A stretch of DNA of 64,000 bases from Pseudomonas pisciculturae (GTDB taxonomy: Bacteria; Pseudomonadota; Gammaproteobacteria; Pseudomonadales; Pseudomonadaceae): NCBI RefSeq assembly GCF_015461805.1, contig NZ_JACVZE010000005.1:1-64000 (forward strand), given 5' to 3'. The translations under genes were made by a program, and so were the position numbers. Shown here piece by piece: positions 56,535-64,000 of the stretch. How positions within the stretch are numbered: the first letter of the stretch is position 1; the number at the start of each line of letters is the position of its first letter. A model generated the notes under the pieces. The model ran no database searches. It was not told where the DNA came from and worked only from the letters and a program-made list of their open reading frames with translations.

Positions 56535-57614
56535 ATGTTCAAGACCATTGAAGCCGAAGTCCTGAAGAAACACCCCTCACCCGCCTTGCAGCTTGAGTTC
56601 GCCCAACATGATTTCGAGCGACTCAAGCCATTCTGCCTGCTGATCTACCTGGCCAGTATCAGCATCTGGCTGGTGTTCAACCTGATCGTGAGCTTTCGCG
56701 GTGGCCAGGGTTTTACCGCCTATTCGGTGATGTTTTTAAGCGCCTTGTTGATCACCGTGCTGGTACTGACCTTCAACACACAAGCCCGCCACTTCCAGTG
56801 GATCAACCTGATATTCGTCAGCATCATCGCCATCGGCATCCGCCTGGTGATCGAAGGCCTGCCCATGGACCTGCACTCCGGCTGGCTGATCCTCGGCGCC
56901 TCGACCATTCTCTACAGCGCATCGGTGCTTCCGCTGTGCCGCTGGTCATTCTCGGCCACGCTGCTGATCACCTGGGTGGTGCTCAACCCGTTCTATCTCA
57001 CCGACACCTCGCTGCTGGAAGTCAAAGGCACCACGGTGTTGTTTTACGCCGCCTTTCTCAGCCTGCTGACCCTCTACAGCTTCCTGAAACTGCGCCAGCT
57101 CAAGCTGAGCAACTACATCATGGCCAAGCTGCTGCTGAACCAAGCCTACGTAGACCCGCTGACCGATATTCCCAACCGCCGCGCCTTCATGACCAGTGCC
57201 GGCAAGAAACTCGACCACCGGCCGCGCGCGCACGACCATTACCTGGCGATGATCGACATAGACAACTTCAAGAAAGTGAATGATCAGTACGGCCACGACA
57301 TCGGCGACGAAGTGCTCAAGCGCGTCGCTCAGGATATCCAGGCAGTGATGGTCGACTTCGACTACGCGCGCCTGGGCGGTGAAGAGTTCGCGATCTACCT
57401 GGCAGGCGTGCGCCGCGAAGACGCGGCGCACCTGGCAGACCTGCTGTGCGCCCGCGTGCGCGAGGAGGCCAGCCACCACCCGGTGACCATCAGCATCGGC
57501 CTGGCCAGGGTGGAGGATGGAGAAACCCTGAACCAGGCGCTGATCAAGGCGGACCAGGCGCTGTACGTGTCAAAGCATGCAGGCAAGGACCGGTTTACGT
57601 TTCACGCACCATAG
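56535..57614 (+). CDS. Membrane diguanylate cyclase (GGDEF)
   Basis: 359 residues: an N-terminal region with six probable membrane helices (about 35-185), then a GGDEF domain with the active loop GGEEF at 281-285. [13 protein letters not shown] and [22 protein letters not shown] are typical. It should make cyclic di-GMP. There is no RxxD inhibitory site just before the loop, so it may lack product feedback. The 3' end overlaps terC-like gene end by 20 bases, tail to tail. Confidence 0.93.
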   Translation: MFKTIEAEVLKKHPSPALQLEFAQHDFERLKPFCLLIYLASISIWLVFNLIVSFRGGQGFTAYSVMFLSALLITVLVLTFNTQARHFQWINLIFVSIIAIGIRLVIEGLPMDLHSGWLILGASTILYSASVLPLCRWSFSATLLITWVVLNPFYLTDTSLLEVKGTTVLFYAAFLSLLTLYSFLKLRQLKLSNYIMAKLLLNQAYVDPLTDIPNRRAFMTSAGKKLDHRPRAHDHYLAMIDIDNFKKVNDQYGHDIGDEVLKRVAQDIQAVMVDFDYARLGGEEFAIYLAGVRREDAAHLADLLCARVREEASHHPVTISIGLARVEDGETLNQALIKADQALYVSKHAGKDRFTFHAP

Positions 57615-59151
57615 ACACCTGGGTCACGCGTCGCTCCTCAACAGCTGCCACGGTCAGGCGCCAGCCCTCATACACCAGGCTGTCGCCCACCACCGGCAGG
57701 CGGTCCAACAGGCTCATCACCAGGCCTGCCAAGGTCTGGTAGTCCTCGGTGGCCACGGCCTGCAAGCCGGTGCGTTGACGGATATGGTTGAGGTTGAGCG
57801 CACCATTGACCCGAAAGCCTGCGCCCTCCTCGACAATATCCGGCCCTTCGATTTCGCTGGCGTCCGGCAGCTCACCGGCGATGGACTCGAGAATATCGGT
57901 CATGCTCAACACCCCCATGAAGTCACCGAATTCGTTGATCACGAAGGCGATGTGGGTGGACTCCTGACGCATCTGCTCCAAGGCGTTTAGCACCGAGAAG
58001 CTCTCCAGCAGGTTGACCGCCCGGCGCGCCAAGTGCTCCAGGTTTGGCTCGTTGCCGGCCAGGTACTCCTTGAGCAGCTCTTTTTTGTGCACAAAGCCCA
58101 GCGGCTCATCCACCGCACCATCGCGGATCAACGGCAGGCGTGAGTAAGACGAATGCATGAGTTTCAGACGAATACTCTCGGGGTCGTCGGCCAAGTCGAT
58201 AAAGTCGACCTTGGCCCGCGGCGTCATCAAGGTGCGAATCGGCCGCTCGGCCAGTTGCAGCACGCCACTGATCATCACGCGCTCACGTCGATCAAACAGC
58301 GGGCCCTGGTTGGCATCCGCCTCGCCCAGCAAGTCGGCCACGTCTTCGCCCACTTCTTCTACCGCCAGGCTGCGGCCGCCAAGCAAGCGCATGACCGCAT
58401 GGGCGGTGCGCTCACGCACCGGCAACACGCCTTGTGCCGACTTCTTGCGACGGGCGCGGGCAATCTGGTTGAACACTTCAATCAGGATCGAGAAACCAAT
58501 GGCCGCGTACAGGTAGCCTTTCGGAATATGGAAGCCCAGGCCTTCGGCCGTCAGGGCGAAACCAATCATCATCAAGAAGCCCAGACACAGCATGATCACG
58601 GTCGGGTGCGCGTTGACGAAACGGGTCAGCGGCTTGCTCGCCACAATCATCACGCCGATGGACACGATCACCGCGATCATCATCACCGCCAGCTCGTCCA
58701 CCATGCCCACGGCGGTAATCACCGCATCCAGGGAGAACACCGCATCGAGCACCACGATCTGCGCCACGATCGGCCAGAACATCGCATAGGCGGCATTGCC
58801 CGTGCGCTGGGCCACATGGCCTTCGAGGCGCTCGTGCAATTCCATGGTGGCCTTGAACAACAGGAACACACCACCAAACAGCATGATCAGGTCACGCCCC
58901 GAGAAGCTCTTGTCGAACACCTCGAACAGCGGCTGCGTCAGGGTCACCAACCAGGAAATACTCGCCAGCAGGCCCAGGCGCATCAGCAATGCCAGGGACA
59001 AACCGATCAACCGCGCACGGTCGCGCTGCTCCGGCGGCAGCTTGTCCGCCAGGATCGCGATAAACACCAGGTTGTCGATACCCAGCACCAGTTCCAGCAC
59101 AATCAAGGTCAACAGGCCGAGCCAGGCCGTTGGATCCGCTAACCATTCCAT
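57595..59151 (-). CDS. TerC-family membrane protein with CBS and CorC_HlyC domains
   Basis: 518 residues. TerC helices (about 1-235) with the acidic [13 protein letters not shown] and [16 protein letters not shown] motifs, then two CBS domains (about 300-425, [15 protein letters not shown] and [20 protein letters not shown]), then a CorC-type C-terminal domain. It resembles YoaE/YegH of E. coli. The two Asp-rich helices suggest metal ion handling, and the CBS domains nucleotide control. The function is unproven. Confidence 0.9.
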   Translation of the reverse strand: MEWLADPTAWLGLLTLIVLELVLGIDNLVFIAILADKLPPEQRDRARLIGLSLALLMRLGLLASISWLVTLTQPLFEVFDKSFSGRDLIMLFGGVFLLFKATMELHERLEGHVAQRTGNAAYAMFWPIVAQIVVLDAVFSLDAVITAVGMVDELAVMMIAVIVSIGVMIVASKPLTRFVNAHPTVIMLCLGFLMMIGFALTAEGLGFHIPKGYLYAAIGFSILIEVFNQIARARRKKSAQGVLPVRERTAHAVMRLLGGRSLAVEEVGEDVADLLGEADANQGPLFDRRERVMISGVLQLAERPIRTLMTPRAKVDFIDLADDPESIRLKLMHSSYSRLPLIRDGAVDEPLGFVHKKELLKEYLAGNEPNLEHLARRAVNLLESFSVLNALEQMRQESTHIAFVINEFGDFMGVLSMTDILESIAGELPDASEIEGPDIVEEGAGFRVNGALNLNHIRQRTGLQAVATEDYQTLAGLVMSLLDRLPVVGDSLVYEGWRLTVAAVEERRVTQVSMVRET

Positions 59152-59429
59152 TTATTAAAATCTCTATCTAGTTTTCAGAATGCCGGACACGGCAAAGCGC
59201 GATCAGTGGACCGGGACAAGGTTAGCAGTCGGAATACGGGATGCTTCAGCGGGAACGGCAGCAGCGAATGTCTTGGGGAAAGACGACTGGGGGGCTCCGA
59301 GAGGGTGTTCATGCAAGTCCTGCAATTGAAAAAGGACTTGAATCCTACAGCCGAAAGCCTGTTCTCCTACAATCCAAAACTATTACAAAATCTGTAACAC
59401 CCCTCCACCTGACCCTTCACAGACCCAAT
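59152..59429. other. Spacer without recognisable gene
   Basis: Between the terC-like start and the REP-like repeat. Short open frames here (for example 59206-59397) have no ribosome site and no protein-like composition. Near 59330 is a small inverted sequence (AAGTCCT...AGGACTT, arms about 10 bases apart, 59306-59338). The promoter for the terC-like gene should lie at its left side. Confidence 0.5.
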
Positions 59430-59547
59430 GTGGGAGGGGCGGTGCGACGATTCGACTTGCCCCCGATAGCGGTGGATCAGTCAACAAATGCAGTGACTGA
59501 CACACTGCAATCGGGGGCAAGTCGAATCGTCGCACCGCCCCTCCCAC
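59430..59547. repeat. REP-like doublet with extended, inserted arms
   Basis: Two 38-base arms (59430-59467 and 59510-59547) are perfect inverse complements. The outer GTGGGAGGGG and the inner CTTGCCCCCGAT are standard, but each arm carries the extra CGGTGCGACGATTCGA between them. The middle spacer is about 42 bases. See findings. Confidence 0.85.
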
Positions 59548-59576
59548 AAAGAGTCATCTGAGTAGTTGAGATCGGG

Positions 59577-60602
59577 TTACCAGAACCGCTGCTGGGTCAA
59601 CCGGCTCCACCAGGTCAACAACACCCGGTCCACCGACCCGCTGGCTGCCAGGCCCACGCGCTCCTGCAAGCTCTTGCGCTCGGCGTAATGCAGATGGAAC
59701 ACCTCGGCAGTCTTGGCCTTGGTAGCCAGGTACTCGTCACTGGTTTGCAGCTCGTCCACCAGCTGTTTATCCAGCGCTGCAACACCCAGCCACACTTCCC
59801 CGGTCGCTACATCATCAATCGCCAACTGTGGGCGGTAGCGCGACACGAAGTTCTTGAACAGTTGATGGGTGATGTCCAAGTCTTCCTGGAACTTCTCGCG
59901 GCCCTTCTCGGTGTTTTCGCCAAACACGGTTAGGGTGCGTTTGTACTCGCCGGCGGTGAGCACTTCAAAGTCGATGTCGTGTTTTTTCAGCAGGCGGTTG
60001 ACGTTGGGCAACTGCGCCACTACGCCGATGGAGCCGAGGATGGCAAAGGGAGCGCTGATGATCTTCTCGCCGATGCACGCCATCATGTAGCCGCCACTGG
60101 CCGCGACTTTGTCGATGCACACGGTCAGCGGCACACCCGCCTGGCGGATACGCGCCAGCTGCGAAGACGCCAGACCATAGCTGTGCACCATGCCGCCGCC
60201 GCTTTCGAGGCGCAGCACCACTTCATCCTTCGGGGTCGCCAAGCTCAGCAGCGCGGTGATTTCATGACGCAGGCTCTCGGTGGCCGACGCCTTGATATCG
60301 CCGTCGAAATCCAACACGAACACCCGTGGCTTGGCTTCAGGCTTGTGCTTGCCTTTCTTCTTTTCAGCCTTGCCTTCGGATTTGCGCAAAGCCTTGAGCT
60401 GGTCTTTGTCTAGCAGGGTCGACTCCAGGCGCTCACGCAGGCCTTTGTAGAAGTCATTGAGTTTGCTGACCTGCAATTGGCCGGCGGATTTGCGACGGCC
60501 TTTACTGCGCAGGGCCGCGAAGCTGATCAGTACCACCAGAATAGCGACCACCAGGGTGACGGTCTTCGCCAGAAAGCTCGCGTATTCGGCCAGAAAATCC
60601 AT
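59577..60602 (-). CDS. sohB: Inner-membrane protease SohB (S49 family)
   Basis: 341 residues from ATG 60602 with AGGAG ahead. One N-terminal membrane helix (about 5-30), a basic linker rich in K and E (80-95), then the S49 protease domain: catalytic Ser in AASGGYMMACIGE, the expected Lys in the AGEYKRTLTVFG region. SohB is a SppA-like signal peptide or periplasmic peptidase; a high-copy suppressor of htrA loss in E. coli. Confidence 0.94.
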   Translation of the reverse strand: MDFLAEYASFLAKTVTLVVAILVVLISFAALRSKGRRKSAGQLQVSKLNDFYKGLRERLESTLLDKDQLKALRKSEGKAEKKKGKHKPEAKPRVFVLDFDGDIKASATESLRHEITALLSLATPKDEVVLRLESGGGMVHSYGLASSQLARIRQAGVPLTVCIDKVAASGGYMMACIGEKIISAPFAILGSIGVVAQLPNVNRLLKKHDIDFEVLTAGEYKRTLTVFGENTEKGREKFQEDLDITHQLFKNFVSRYRPQLAIDDVATGEVWLGVAALDKQLVDELQTSDEYLATKAKTAEVFHLHYAERKSLQERVGLAASGSVDRVLLTWWSRLTQQRFW

Positions 60603-60798
60603 AGTTCTCCTTACAAGTGCAGTGCGCCAGGCGCGGAATCGCCCAAGCATACCGACGGCACAGCGTTGGGGCCAGTGATCAAACCGCCAGCAATATCGGG
60701 TTCCAACACGCTTTTAAAACAAGCGTATGTTTTTTCATTGACAGCTCGCAGGCATCCTCATAACCTCGCCAGACTTTCAACGTACCGGGAAAACGGAC

Positions 60799-61509
60799 GT
60801 GGGCAGCATCTATCTGATTCGACATGGCCAAGCCTCCTTCGGTGCAGACGACTATGACGTGCTGTCCCCGATAGGCGTGGAGCAGGCGCAAGTGCTCGGT
60901 CGCCACCTGGCCGACATGGGCCTGGTGTTCGACCGCTGCGTGGCCGGCGACCTACGCCGCCAGCAGCACACGGCCACGGCTGCCTTCGATCAATACAGCG
61001 CCCTTGGCCTGCCGGTACCGGCGCTTGAGGTCGACAGTGCCTTCAACGAATTCGACGCCGATGCAATCATCCGTGGCCTGCTGCCCGACCTTCTCAGCAG
61101 CGAGCCCAATGCTCTTGAGACCCTGCGCAATGCCGCGCAAAACCGCAGCGAATTCCAGCGCATTTTCGCTCTGATCATTGAACGCTGGTTGGCCGGCACC
61201 TATGACCCACCTGGCCTGGAGAGCTGGCTGGGTTTCGTGGAGCGTGTCCAGGGTGGCCTGCAACGTATTCTTGAAGCGGCGGACAACGCGCAGAAAATCG
61301 CCGTGTTCACCTCCGGCGGCACCATCACCGCCCTGCTCCATCTCATAACCCACATGCCTGCCGCGCAGGCCTTCGAACTGAACTGGCAAATTGTTAACAC
61401 CTCGCTCAACCAGCTGAAATTCCGTGGTCGCGAGGTGGCACTGGCTTCCTTCAACGGTCATACCCACTTGCAACTGTTGAAGGCGCCGCAGCTCATCACG
61501 TTCCGATGA
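60799..61509 (+). CDS. Histidine phosphatase family protein
   Basis: 236 residues, GTG start at 60799. The RHG motif LIRHGQASFGADDYD holds the catalytic histidine (residue 8-9), and FTSGGTITALLH has the typical late loop where the second catalytic histidine would sit; here it is Gly-Thr, so check whether the second histidine is elsewhere. Probably a phosphatase of small phosphorylated compounds. Followed by SCP2 protein after 55 bases, likely operon. Confidence 0.82.
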   Translation: MGSIYLIRHGQASFGADDYDVLSPIGVEQAQVLGRHLADMGLVFDRCVAGDLRRQQHTATAAFDQYSALGLPVPALEVDSAFNEFDADAIIRGLLPDLLSSEPNALETLRNAAQNRSEFQRIFALIIERWLAGTYDPPGLESWLGFVERVQGGLQRILEAADNAQKIAVFTSGGTITALLHLITHMPAAQAFELNWQIVNTSLNQLKFRGREVALASFNGHTHLQLLKAPQLITFR

Positions 61510-61564
61510 ACTGCGGCCAACCGTGACCCCAAGGTCACTGGACTCTACCCTAAAGGATCGAACC

Positions 61565-61879
61565 ATGACTGACGTAGCCAAAGCTGTAGAAGCAATGAAA
61601 GCCAAATTCAACCCAGCCGCCGCTGACGGCCTGGACCTGGTGTTCGGTTTCCGCATCGACGACACCAAGAACTTCTCCCTGGTCGTCAAAGACAAGACCT
61701 GTGAACTGCAGGAAGGCGAGAACCCTGACGCCCAAGTGACCTTGGTGATGGACAGCGAAACCCTGGAAGGCATCGTCGACGGTTCCACCGACGGCATGCA
61801 AGCCTTCATGGGCGGCAAGCTGCGCACCGAAGGCGACATGATGCTGGCGATGAAGCTGAGCGAGCTGTTCCCTTCTTGA
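61565..61879 (+). CDS. SCP2 sterol-binding domain protein
   Basis: 104 residues, start at 61565 behind AAAGGA. A single SCP2 fold: FRIDDTKNFSLVVKD, TLVMDSETLEGIVDG and the final KLRTEGDMMLAMKLSELF are diagnostic. Small lipid- or acyl-binding protein in the cytoplasm; role in bacteria unclear. A strong terminator follows. Confidence 0.9.
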   Translation: MTDVAKAVEAMKAKFNPAAADGLDLVFGFRIDDTKNFSLVVKDKTCELQEGENPDAQVTLVMDSETLEGIVDGSTDGMQAFMGGKLRTEGDMMLAMKLSELFPS

Positions 61880-61900
61880 TTCACGGGCAACCCTGAATTG

Positions 61901-61930
61901 CGATCCCGCCCCTCAAGGCGGGATTTTTTT
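61901..61930 (+). terminator. Terminator after the SCP2 gene
   Basis: ATCCCGCC and GGCGGGAT around a short loop, followed by a run of eight T. It lies between the convergent SCP2 and CnrX-like genes. Confidence 0.92.
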
Positions 61931-61944
61931 TGCCCTCTTTACAC

Positions 61945-62439
61945 TCACGAACGCGGTTTATTCCCGGCAGCTTCGATGAGTGTGCCCTGGCCGTTGGCTT
62001 GGCCGCGCAAATACAACGCGTCCACCAGTTGTTGCCGTTCTTCCCGGGGCAAGGTGCTGGCAAACTGCGCCAGCGTCGAGTCCACCAGGGCGCGCAGCGC
62101 TGCATCGGCCTCACGAGCCTTGGTCAACTCGCTCATCAGGGCATCGCGGTCCAGGGTCGACGCCTCCATTTGCTTGATCACGCCCATGCGCGCCTCGCGG
62201 CCGGCCATGATCAGCGGCTGGCTGTCGGCGCGGTTATGCCGTAGCAGTTGGCGCAGCTCTTTGCGGCGTTCCACAGGCAACTTAAACATGGCCTGGCGCA
62301 GGCCGTGCTGGTTCACCACGGCTTCGGCAGGCGCGGCGCGGGCCATCCAATGATAGAGGCCGCCGCCCACCCCGCCGATCAGGAACACATTGAGTAGCAG
62401 CGACACCAGCAACCACGGCTTGAGGGATCTGACGGTCAT
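61945..62439 (-). CDS. Periplasmic Spy/CnrX-like heavy-metal sensor-type protein
   Basis: 164 residues from ATG 62439. An N-terminal anchor or signal helix (LLVSLLLNVFLIGGVGGGLY) followed by four-helix, charged periplasmic domain (LPVERRKELRQLLRHNRADS, REARMGVIKQMEASTLDRDALMSELTKARE in part). This is the metal-resistance/CnrX-like fold (Metal_resist), shared with Spy and CpxP. It overlaps the anti-sigma gene by four bases. In CnrYXH systems the periplasmic CnrX reports metal to the anti-sigma factor. Confidence 0.8.
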   Translation of the reverse strand: MTVRSLKPWLLVSLLLNVFLIGGVGGGLYHWMARAAPAEAVVNQHGLRQAMFKLPVERRKELRQLLRHNRADSQPLIMAGREARMGVIKQMEASTLDRDALMSELTKAREADAALRALVDSTLAQFASTLPREERQQLVDALYLRGQANGQGTLIEAAGNKPRS

Positions 62440-62867
62440 TGCTCGACTTCCTCGGCGTTGACGGAAAAGACAACTTGCGCATCGCCTTGATCGAAGACAC
62501 TGGGCAGCACGTCGGATGACAACATCGGCAGCGGAACGCTCATGGATGCCACCAGTATTCCGGTGATCATCCCGGCAATGCCCACCCCCACAACGCCGAC
62601 CGGCGACAACCAACGGGCATAGCGCGACCAGAATGAAACACGCGCAGGGGCAGATTGGCGTATCTGGCGGGCCAGCGCTGAATCGGCCAAAACCAATGGA
62701 TGGCTATCCAACTGAGCATCCAGCCAACGGGCCTCGTCCCATGCCTTGCGGGCAAGACTGCTACCGCTCTCCAGCAGCGTCTGGGCCGATGCTTGTTCGG
62801 CAGCAGGCCAGCGGTGCAGGTCGGCGCCATAAGCTTCAGCCAAGTGAACAAATCGTTCGGGTGTCAT
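62436..62867 (-). CDS. Probable anti-sigma factor, single membrane helix
   Basis: 143 residues. The N-terminal part (about 1-85, MTPERFVHLAEAYGADLHRWP) would sit in the cytoplasm and bind sigma; a helix at about 92-115 (VGVVGVGIAGMITGILVASM) crosses the membrane, and a short tail lies outside. No zinc-binding HxxxCxxC motif is present, so it is not of the ZAS class. Overlaps the sigma gene start by four bases and the CnrX-like gene, as expected of co-translated partners. Confidence 0.75.
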   Translation of the reverse strand: MTPERFVHLAEAYGADLHRWPAAEQASAQTLLESGSSLARKAWDEARWLDAQLDSHPLVLADSALARQIRQSAPARVSFWSRYARWLSPVGVVGVGIAGMITGILVASMSVPLPMLSSDVLPSVFDQGDAQVVFSVNAEEVEQ

Positions 62868-63469
62868 GGTTTTCCCCTTCCTGGGCGGGCGAGCCCGGGT
62901 GTATCGGCGAGTTGGCTACGCAACTGACGCCTGGCCCGCGATAGCAGGCTCTCCAATGCCTCGACGCTGATATTCATCAACGCGGCGGCGTCGATGTTCG
63001 ACAGCTCCTGGTAGTACTGCAGCACAATGGCCTCGCGCTGGCGCTCGGGCAGTGCCGCCAATGCAGCGGCCATGCGTGCACTGCGGTCCAGCGCTTCAAG
63101 CTGTTCGTCCGGGGACGGCGCGCTGTCGGCCAGTTGCAGCGCAGCCACCTCGTCCAGCGGACGCTCCTTGCGTCGGCGCAGGCGGTCATGGCACAGGTTG
63201 AGCGCTACGCGGTGCAACCAGGTATCAAAACGCGCCTCGCCACTGCGCCAACTGGCCGCCTGGCGCCAGATACGCAGGAAGCTTTCCTGGGCAACGTCCT
63301 TGGCTTCGTCGGCATCGCCCAGTATCCGGCTGGCGAGCGCCAGCAGGCGCGGCAGTTTGCGCGTCACCATTTCGTTGACGGCTGCGGGTTCGTTGTTACC
63401 GATACGCGCCAGCAGCTCAACGTCCGGATCAGTGTCTTTCAATCGGGCAACTCTCGGGACAAAGGCCAA
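62864..63469 (-). CDS. ECF-family RNA polymerase sigma factor
   Basis: 201 residues with a TTG start at 63469; a later TTG (63442) would remove nine residues. Region 2 is at about 35-105 (LGDADEAKDVAQESFLRIWR; core shown: EAKDVAQESFLRIWR) and region 4 at about 140-190 (LPERQREAIVLQYYQEL, with helix-turn-helix SVEALESLLSRARRQL). It is followed by its probable anti-sigma factor with overlapping genes. It starts 10 bases after the WxxGHW gene, so it is translated from the same message. Confidence 0.9.
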   Translation of the reverse strand: MAFVPRVARLKDTDPDVELLARIGNNEPAAVNEMVTRKLPRLLALASRILGDADEAKDVAQESFLRIWRQAASWRSGEARFDTWLHRVALNLCHDRLRRRKERPLDEVAALQLADSAPSPDEQLEALDRSARMAAALAALPERQREAIVLQYYQELSNIDAAALMNISVEALESLLSRARRQLRSQLADTPGLARPGRGKP

Positions 63470-63479
63470 GTCTCAGGTT

Positions 63480-63791
63480 TCAGCGCACCCAATGCCCTTC
63501 ACGCCAGTACCAGTTGGGCCCGCGTGATTGCCAGTGGCCCGGCTCCCAACGCGCGTTATGCATCACAGGCTGCCAGTGGCCGGGCATCCAGGCGTACCCG
63601 CCCCGCGCCCACTGCCAGTGGCCACGGTCCCAGGCGTAGCCAGGGCGCTGCGCGGGGATAATCTCCACCCGTTCCGCCGGCGGTGCCTGGCGAATAATGA
63701 TTTCGGTCTGGGCAAAGCTTGGGGTGCTCACAAACGCGGTCAACACCAGCGGGGCAAGCAAGGCATAGCGCAATTGGGCCAGGGGTCTCAT
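63480..63791 (-). CDS. Exported protein with WxxGHW repeats
   Basis: 103 residues. AAGGAG ahead of the ATG at 63791 and a signal peptide (about 1-27, ending SFA) fix the start. The mature chain has four copies of a W-x-x-G-H-W-type motif (WDRGHWQW, WMPGHWQP, WEPGHWQS, WREGHWVR). This resembles the YXWXXGXW or BcpO-related repeat proteins found in many proteobacteria, of unknown function. It lies first in the sigma operon, so it may be both a target and a member. Confidence 0.8.
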   Translation of the reverse strand: MRPLAQLRYALLAPLVLTAFVSTPSFAQTEIIIRQAPPAERVEIIPAQRPGYAWDRGHWQWARGGYAWMPGHWQPVMHNARWEPGHWQSRGPNWYWREGHWVR

Positions 63792-64000
63792 GGCAACTCC
63801 TTCATGCAATAGGCAAAAGTGCCGAGTGCTGATGGGTTGAACGGTGGGGGCCAAAAAAATCCGTCGCACCCCGCGAGATTTATTTGCGGGCTGCGATCAA
63901 GGGCAGTATTGCGCGGGAAACCCAGGGGCTTGATGAAATGTTTGAAAGCATCGCGACGGATTTATGCAGGCGCCAACGTTGAAGGATTAACGCCGATCAC
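63792..64000. other. Region upstream of the WxxGHW operon, no gene supported
   Basis: The operon promoter should be here on the minus strand. A frame starting at ATG 63935 is open to the edge but is only about 20 codons long, so no gene can be claimed. Confidence 0.4.

Noticed and set aside
59206..59561. Two overlapping short frames upstream of the terC-like gene
   Set aside because: No ribosome site, no domain, and the second reads through the REP variant.
63935..64000. A short plus frame open to the window edge
   Set aside because: About 20 codons, no clear ribosome site and no recognisable start of a known protein; cannot be judged without more sequence.

Overview
The window is a stretch of chromosome from a high-GC gamma-proteobacterium, almost certainly a fluorescent Pseudomonas. 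Three things point there: gene order that matches Pseudomonas blocks (for example ldcA, dnaQ, rnhA, methyltransferase, gloB, mltD, npp peptide transporter), very Pseudomonas-like proteins (CysI plus DUF934, CbtAB/CobE/CobM, Cti, HbcR/BdhA), and about a dozen REP doublets of the GTGGGAG...CTCCCAC type scattered between genes. It contains no rRNA, no tRNA that I could see, no CRISPR array and no prophage. It is mostly core metabolism and transport.

Layout. 1-900: the end of an IS3-like element that has split a REP, a nested-palindrome dispersed repeat, then a cobalamin riboswitch. 901-3010: cbtB-cbtA-cobE-cobM, cobalt uptake and B12 synthesis. 3220-10338: nfuA and cti on the minus strand; then metH, itself a B12 enzyme, with a MetR-type box upstream, and a DUF2970 protein. 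10463-16497: a 37-residue membrane protein, cysI with DUF934, a MerR regulator divergent from an old-yellow-enzyme homologue, and a pyruvate oxidase. 16613-19032: a flavin reductase, two small unknowns and a LysR regulator. 19029-26471: a GNAT and ldcA, then methyltransferase-rnhA-dnaQ, divergent from gloB and mltD.

26682-40121 holds two tandem YejABEF/Npp-type oligopeptide ABC importer operons: the first with two binding proteins, two permeases and an ATPase, the second with one of each binding protein and ATPase plus two permeases. A 93-residue parvulin lies between them. 40260-46165 is a 3-hydroxybutyrate/acetoacetate utilisation module: a sigma-54 activator (hbcR type), a recognisable -24/-12 promoter, a GntP-type permease, 3-hydroxybutyrate dehydrogenase and acetoacetyl-CoA synthetase. 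A hybrid histidine kinase and a second small parvulin follow.

48869-55475 (all minus strand) is the most interesting region. A polar amino-acid ABC importer, RidA, an IclR regulator, a PLP/metal D-amino-acid dehydratase-like enzyme and a 2-keto-3-deoxygluconate kinase are lined up in one direction. Together they make chemical sense as a D-glucosaminate (2-amino-2-deoxygluconate) uptake and catabolism pathway: import, elimination of water and ammonia to 2-keto-3-deoxygluconate with RidA clearing the imine, then phosphorylation into the Entner-Doudoroff route. This is an inference, not a proven assignment.

55809-61879 carries a small secreted protein, a thioredoxin-like protein, a diguanylate cyclase, a TerC/CBS membrane protein, SohB, a histidine phosphatase and an SCP2-domain protein. 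61945-63791 (minus) is a four-gene unit: a WxxGHW-repeat exported protein, an ECF sigma factor, its probable membrane anti-sigma factor, and a CnrX/Spy-like periplasmic protein, resembling a CnrYXH-type envelope or metal-sensing circuit.
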